This document shows, one piece after another, positions 60,538 through 64,000 of a stretch of 64,000 nucleotides of DNA; position 1 is the first letter of the stretch, and every line of letters starts with the position of its first letter. Under the pieces are notes generated by a model. The model searched no databases. It saw nothing but the letters and a program-made list of their open reading frames with translations, and was not told the origin of the DNA. The DNA lies in assembly GCF_045689245.1 (NCBI RefSeq), contig NZ_CP136865.1, positions 3,038,001-3,102,000 of the forward strand, in the 5' to 3' direction. This DNA is from Congregibacter brevis. GTDB lineage: Bacteria; Pseudomonadota; Gammaproteobacteria; Pseudomonadales; Halieaceae. Position numbers and translations under genes: made by a program.

Positions 60538-61641
60538 TTAGGGGGCCGCGATATCCTCGACCGTGGGCGTGCGATCCCGGTAAACATCCCAACCTGCAAC
60601 CAGTGTATCGATGACTTTCGATCCCACGATGTAAGCTGATTCCAGCGATGCATCAAGGCCCGCGTACCCTTCGTTCTCTGACAAAAGGTTAGTAGCAGCA
60701 TCAACGCCCGGCGGCGGCATGGTGTAGTTGCTGCCGGTTCGCAGGACCATCATCCGATCGCGGTCCGCACGACCAGCGTTGGTCAACCAGGTGAGCGACT
60801 GCATAGTGCCCGTATCTTCCATCGCAGAGGTAACAAAGTTGCCTTCGCCCTCGCTCCAATAATCCACCCAGTCATTCGCCCAGTCGTTCATGATGCTTCC
60901 GTGCCAAAAGGTCATAGCGGCCAAATGGTCGCCTTTGAGAACAAAGGGCGCGCGCTGAGCATTGGGGTGCTCGGTGTACAGCTGTCGCGTCTCGTCCAGA
61001 GACTCGAAGTCCGGTAACTCGATATCTTTGGTGAGCTGGTAAGCCCACTCGGTAAGCTCAGCGTTGGTTTGGAACATCTCCCCGGTGGGTTCCGGCTTGT
61101 TCTCGTCGAAAGGCTTACTGGTATAGCGCGCGATATAGCCGTACTTCCAGTCTTCAGGCATCTCCCGCGGGTCAATCTCATGCGCCAGATCTCCGTCTAC
61201 CAGATAATCTGCCCATGCGGCGCTACCGATGGACGCATCTTGTGGATCAATGCCCGCGATACCCGCAACCAACCAGTAAGCCTTGCTAACGTCAAAGCGG
61301 GGATCCATGCCGAGCATCATCACGGACGCCGTAGACTTCGCGGTGCCGATGCCCGTAACCATCACCATTACGCCGTTCTCACTATCAAAGTGCAGGTCGT
61401 GATGTGCTCCAAACTCGAACACTTGATCCAGGTTCCGACGCTCGTTCCAAAGTTGGAACTCCGCCGCCTGATCGCCACTGTCTTCGCCAATTTCGAACAT
61501 AGTCACGACGACAACTTTGACCGGGATGGGTACAGGAGCGGCCGCCACCGGTACAACGCTCGCCGCGGGTGGCTCCGCCCCGCAAGCAACGAGTAGCGCA
61601 GTGAACAATGGCAGGCAAAACAGGGCAAACTTATTTCCCAT
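60538..61641 (-). CDS. NUP-family nucleoside protein (lipoprotein)
   Basis: 367 residues. A lipoprotein signal (LPLFTALLVACGAEP, Cys20) is followed by a proline/alanine linker and one NUP domain parallel to that in the next gene: VKVVVVTMFEIGEDSGDQAAE, AYWLVAGIAGIDPQDAS, GDLAHEIDPREMPED, VTSAMEDTGTMQSL and GSNYTMPPPGVDAATNL. It has no nucleoside-hydrolase part. Members are called purine nucleoside permeases, but this protein has no membrane helices apart from its signal, so it must be a periplasmic, membrane-tethered binding protein or enzyme. Paralogous to the neighbouring fusion. Confidence 0.9.
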   Translation of the reverse strand: MGNKFALFCLPLFTALLVACGAEPPAASVVPVAAAPVPIPVKVVVVTMFEIGEDSGDQAAEFQLWNERRNLDQVFEFGAHHDLHFDSENGVMVMVTGIGTAKSTASVMMLGMDPRFDVSKAYWLVAGIAGIDPQDASIGSAAWADYLVDGDLAHEIDPREMPEDWKYGYIARYTSKPFDENKPEPTGEMFQTNAELTEWAYQLTKDIELPDFESLDETRQLYTEHPNAQRAPFVLKGDHLAAMTFWHGSIMNDWANDWVDYWSEGEGNFVTSAMEDTGTMQSLTWLTNAGRADRDRMMVLRTGSNYTMPPPGVDAATNLLSENEGYAGLDASLESAYIVGSKVIDTLVAGWDVYRDRTPTVEDIAAP

Positions 61642-61687
61642 GGGAATCCTCTCGGTTATCGCTGAAACATTCTATTGGACCGCGACT

Positions 61688-63217
61688 CTACCATTCACAG
61701 AGTTGGTAGCGATCACAGATAAAACCATAGCTCTGCGCAGTTGACGACAAGGCGGCCGATGGTCTGGCTGCGATTTGTCGCGCAAAGTCTTCTATTCGGG
61801 TGGTGTAGCGAACTAGCAATTGTGTCTTCGTCGTTTTTGGCAGGAACCCGTGTTCAATGGAGTTCCGACTCAGGAGCAGTATTTCATCCCAACTGAGGTT
61901 GAACTCTTTAACCGCCACAAAGAATTCATCAGTGAGATTGCTGTCCCACATACCTCGATCATCTGTCGATAAGGCAACGGGGATATCCGTGCGTAAATAC
62001 TCAGGGAAAGGATGCTGACTGTAATCACTGACATACTGCAAAAGCAGGTTTGACACCAAGTTGATCTCGACCAGATAGGCACCGTTGCGCATCAAACGCA
62101 TCGTGTCAGGATCGGTGATGAGGTTAATGCCGTGACCGATACGATCGGCGCCCAGAAGTAAGGTGTCGCGTACATGATCGTTAGGTTCGTCGACCTCCCC
62201 TGCATGAATCGAAAGTCGAACGTTGTTGTAGGTCCTACGAAGGTCACGCAAAGTATCGAGAAACCGCAGCGGATACCCCTTATCGTTGTCTTCACGACCC
62301 ACCATGTTCACTGCGACAAACAGGTCATTGTGGCGGCTGACAAAATCATACAAGTAACGCAGATGCTCATTCGCGCCAGGCAAGAACCTTAGAATTGCCA
62401 CCTGCAGGCGAACCTCGACCCCTGTTGCCAGCGCATCTGCATCTTGCAATCTTTCCCGGTAAATCTGCGCAACAACATCCGGAGGAATAGACTGCCCCTG
62501 GGCACCTATGAACCCGAGAACGCCAATCATGCTCTCCATGTACATCAAACCCTCTGCACCGAAGGCTTGCATGTTGAGCACGAGTGCATCCGCAGCAAGA
62601 TAAGGGTTGAGATACAGGTCGCCCATGCGCTGCCAGTGCGTTTGAAAAAACTCATCGCGACCTTCGTGGGCTTTGTCCAACCTCAAGCTATCCAGCCAGG
62701 CCTCTTTTTCTTGGGGGTTGAGTTCGTCGAGCGGTAAATACTCTTCTTTCTCGCAGGTACTGAGTTTCTCGTAGTTACTCTCCTGAACGTTGACGAACAA
62801 CATGAGGTAAGGGTTTTCTACGAAGGCGTTGCCTCCATAAGGACGGCAATTATTGATCGTTACGCGCGTGTAATAACGATACCCCCGTTTACTCTGGGCA
62901 AGAGCAAGTTCATAAAACCATTCTGAGAGAATCGATCCTGATAGGTGATTGTGTAAATCACCGCCCTTGGGCATGGCGTAAAGAAAACGGTACAACTCTT
63001 CATCCGTGGCGTCGCTCTTGAAAGCCTCAAACCACGAAGAAACATCGTCCGAGGGCTGTGGTAGAGCGGCCTGGGCCGAGCCTGCCCCGACGCGAGATCC
63101 CACAACAATTATGAGGAAGACCAGCCAGAGGACAACCGCTCTCAATCGACCTGATTGGTTGCGCAGCGATGCAATGTCCAACGCTGATCGTCGTCCGTGT
63201 ATCAATGTGGCCTGCAT
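61688..63217 (-). CDS. Secreted ADGF-type adenosine deaminase
   Basis: 509 residues from the ATG at 63217 (MQATLIHGRRSALDIASLRN); a TTG nine codons upstream also opens the frame. A signal region VVLWLVFLIIVVGSRVGAG ends near AQAALP. The N-terminal extension typical of adenosine-deaminase growth-factor enzymes precedes the barrel. Zinc and catalytic motifs: MPKGGDLHNHLSGSIL, LSIHAGEVDEPNDHV, ADRIGHGINLITD and VALSTDDRGMWDSNL. It should deaminate extracellular adenosine in the periplasm. First gene of the minus-strand purine operon, with a sigma-54 promoter and an NtrC-like site upstream. Confidence 0.93.
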   Translation of the reverse strand: MQATLIHGRRSALDIASLRNQSGRLRAVVLWLVFLIIVVGSRVGAGSAQAALPQPSDDVSSWFEAFKSDATDEELYRFLYAMPKGGDLHNHLSGSILSEWFYELALAQSKRGYRYYTRVTINNCRPYGGNAFVENPYLMLFVNVQESNYEKLSTCEKEEYLPLDELNPQEKEAWLDSLRLDKAHEGRDEFFQTHWQRMGDLYLNPYLAADALVLNMQAFGAEGLMYMESMIGVLGFIGAQGQSIPPDVVAQIYRERLQDADALATGVEVRLQVAILRFLPGANEHLRYLYDFVSRHNDLFVAVNMVGREDNDKGYPLRFLDTLRDLRRTYNNVRLSIHAGEVDEPNDHVRDTLLLGADRIGHGINLITDPDTMRLMRNGAYLVEINLVSNLLLQYVSDYSQHPFPEYLRTDIPVALSTDDRGMWDSNLTDEFFVAVKEFNLSWDEILLLSRNSIEHGFLPKTTKTQLLVRYTTRIEDFARQIAARPSAALSSTAQSYGFICDRYQLCEW

Positions 63218-63282
63218 AGCTCCCGATCTCTCATAGTTCGACAAGGCTGGGCATCATCCGTCAGTTTAAGTCCCTGAGCAAC

Positions 63283-63297
63283 GCAAGTTCGATGCCA
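63283..63297 (-). promoter_or_regulatory. Sigma-54 (-24/-12) promoter of the purine operon
   Basis: On the minus strand TGGCATCGAACTTGC matches the consensus TGGCACG-N4-TTGC with GG and GC exactly 10 bases apart. Predicted start near 63271, a leader of about 54 bases to the ATG at 63217. Confidence 0.7.
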
Positions 63298-63402
63298 CGT
63301 GAAAGTTAAGCGGCTTCGGTCGCCCTACAGTCGCCTCATAGCCCATCTGACAGTCCAAATTTCCGTTTAGTTGTCAAAGTAGTATCGAATGCGCACCATG
63401 TC

Positions 63403-63417
63403 GCACTTAATTGGTGC
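63403..63417. promoter_or_regulatory. NtrC-type binding palindrome
   Basis: GCACTTAATTGGTGC closely matches the NtrC site (GCACTATATTGGTGC upstream of E. coli glnA). Its centre is about 139 bp upstream of the predicted sigma-54 start, a normal enhancer distance. A half-site (GCACC at 63393-63397) lies next to it. Confidence 0.65.
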
Positions 63418-63544
63418 ACATCAGGCCCCAAGATGGGGCGCAAACTTGAAGAATGCAGCTTAGCGCCAACTCCACCGAGTGAATGCTTGCCGGTTTAGAG
63501 CAGTCCATGCATTCTTAGAACTCAGTCTGGCGGCGGAACTATTT

Positions 63545-64000
63545 GTGGATCCCACCTCACCCTACCCTCGAGATATGGTCGGTTACGGCCAGCATCCGCC
63601 CAAGTTTGCCCTGCCCGGTAACAAGCGCATCGCCGTGCAGTTTGTCGTGAATTACGAAGAGGGTGGAGAGAATTCCGTGCTCCACGGTGACGCAGGCTCT
63701 GAAACCTTTCTCTCTGAGATGTTCAACCCCAGCGCCTATGCCGACCGTCATATGAGTATGGAGTCGCTCTATGAGTATGGAAGCCGAGCCGGTTTTTGGA
63801 GACTCCACCGCTTATTCGCCGATCGAGGCATACCGGTAACCGTGTTTGCTGTGACCATGGCGCTGGCCCGCAATCCAGAGGCCCTTGCCGCGATGCAGGA
63901 AGCGGATTGGGAGATAGCCTGCCACGGCCTGCGCTGGATCAGTTATCAAGAAACGCCACTTGAGATTGAACGCGAGCATATGTCGAGAGCTATCGAATGG
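63545..64000 (+). CDS. puuE: Allantoinase, PuuE/polysaccharide-deacetylase type (partial)
   Basis: 152 codons run off the right edge from a GTG at 63545 (MDPTSPYPRDMVGYGQHPPK). The N-terminus matches the PuuE group closely: PRDMVGYGQHPPKFALPGNKRIAVQFVVNYEEGGENSVLHGD in successive pieces, then EMFNPSAYADRHMSMESLYEYGSRAGFWRL and EADWEIACHGLRW. PuuE hydrolyses allantoin to allantoate with a NodB-like fold, late in urate catabolism. It is divergent from the secreted adenosine deaminase. The ribosome site is weak and an upstream in-frame GTG (63479) exists, but the chosen start matches family N-termini. Confidence 0.9.
   Translation, partial: MDPTSPYPRDMVGYGQHPPKFALPGNKRIAVQFVVNYEEGGENSVLHGDAGSETFLSEMFNPSAYADRHMSMESLYEYGSRAGFWRLHRLFADRGIPVTVFAVTMALARNPEALAAMQEADWEIACHGLRWISYQETPLEIEREHMSRAIEW

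Larger units (their letters stand above)
63245..63544. other. Divergent regulatory region of the purine cluster
   Basis: 300 bp between the secreted adenosine deaminase (minus) and the allantoinase (plus), without a gene. It contains a sigma-54 element on the minus strand and an NtrC-type palindrome, described separately. No matching -24/-12 element was found on the plus strand. Confidence 0.8.

Noticed and set aside
63418..63544. Possible sigma-54 promoter toward the allantoinase
   Set aside because: I checked each GG on the plus strand for a GC 10 bases later and found none.
1..64000. CRISPR arrays, rRNA operons, complete insertion sequences
   Set aside because: No regularly spaced repeats, rRNA sequence or transposase frames were seen on either strand.

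Overview
The window looks like a chromosomal segment of a marine gammaproteobacterium. The gene orders guaB-guaA opposite xseA, xerD-dsbC-(hom-thrC)-recJ-prfB-lysS and rpsP-rimM-trmD-rplS next to ffh are typical of Pseudomonas-like and Cellvibrionales-like gammaproteobacteria. The mix of moderate GC, many secreted or lipid-anchored proteins and an ECF/S8-protease locus suggests Halieaceae (OM60/NOR5) or a relative. That placement is inference from gene content and was not tested by any search.

Layout. 1-696 is a partial membrane-protein gene. 765-2401 is a small decayed genomic island bounded by two near-identical 18-bp copies of the guaA 3' end; it holds a frameshifted tyrosine recombinase, a frameshifted small gene and one secreted-protein gene. 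2384-6986 is guaA, guaB and divergent xseA. 7023-11276 is a signalling block: a Crp-like regulator facing an operon of response-regulator/adenylate cyclase, stand-alone receiver and membrane histidine kinase. 11233-22233 is the lysS-prfB-recJ-thrC-hom-alaC-dsbC-xerD block, with a programmed frameshift in prfB. 22384-28232 holds ribosome, tRNA-modification and SRP genes plus ypjD and a CorB-like gene. 28245-31521 holds queuosine genes tgt and queA and small neighbours. 31771-34868 has tRNA-Leu(CAA), an MBL hydrolase, PPK2 and a ROK kinase. 34984-41139 has a secreted acylase and three sugar-nucleotide genes (galE, a UDP-glucuronate epimerase, ugd). 41420-43780 is a c-di-GMP enzyme.

44186-48645 is a compact locus of an outer-membrane beta-barrel, an S8 protease carrying about 49 acidic tetrapeptide repeats, an ECF sigma factor and its membrane anti-sigma factor. 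49151-56023 is a mixed accessory stretch: CBS protein, SDR, lipoprotein, secreted amidase, an MFS/2OG-oxygenase pair and a DUF547 protein.

56064-64000 is a purine-scavenging cluster: secreted ADGF-type adenosine deaminase, two NUP-family proteins (one fused to a nucleoside hydrolase), a second adenosine deaminase, an MFS transporter and, divergently, an allantoinase of the PuuE type. The intergenic region carries a good sigma-54 (-24/-12) promoter and an NtrC-like palindrome about 139 bp upstream of its predicted start. This suggests the organism takes nitrogen (and ribose) from external nucleosides under nitrogen control. That cluster, and the sigma/anti-sigma/repeat-protease locus, are the most interesting parts of the window.
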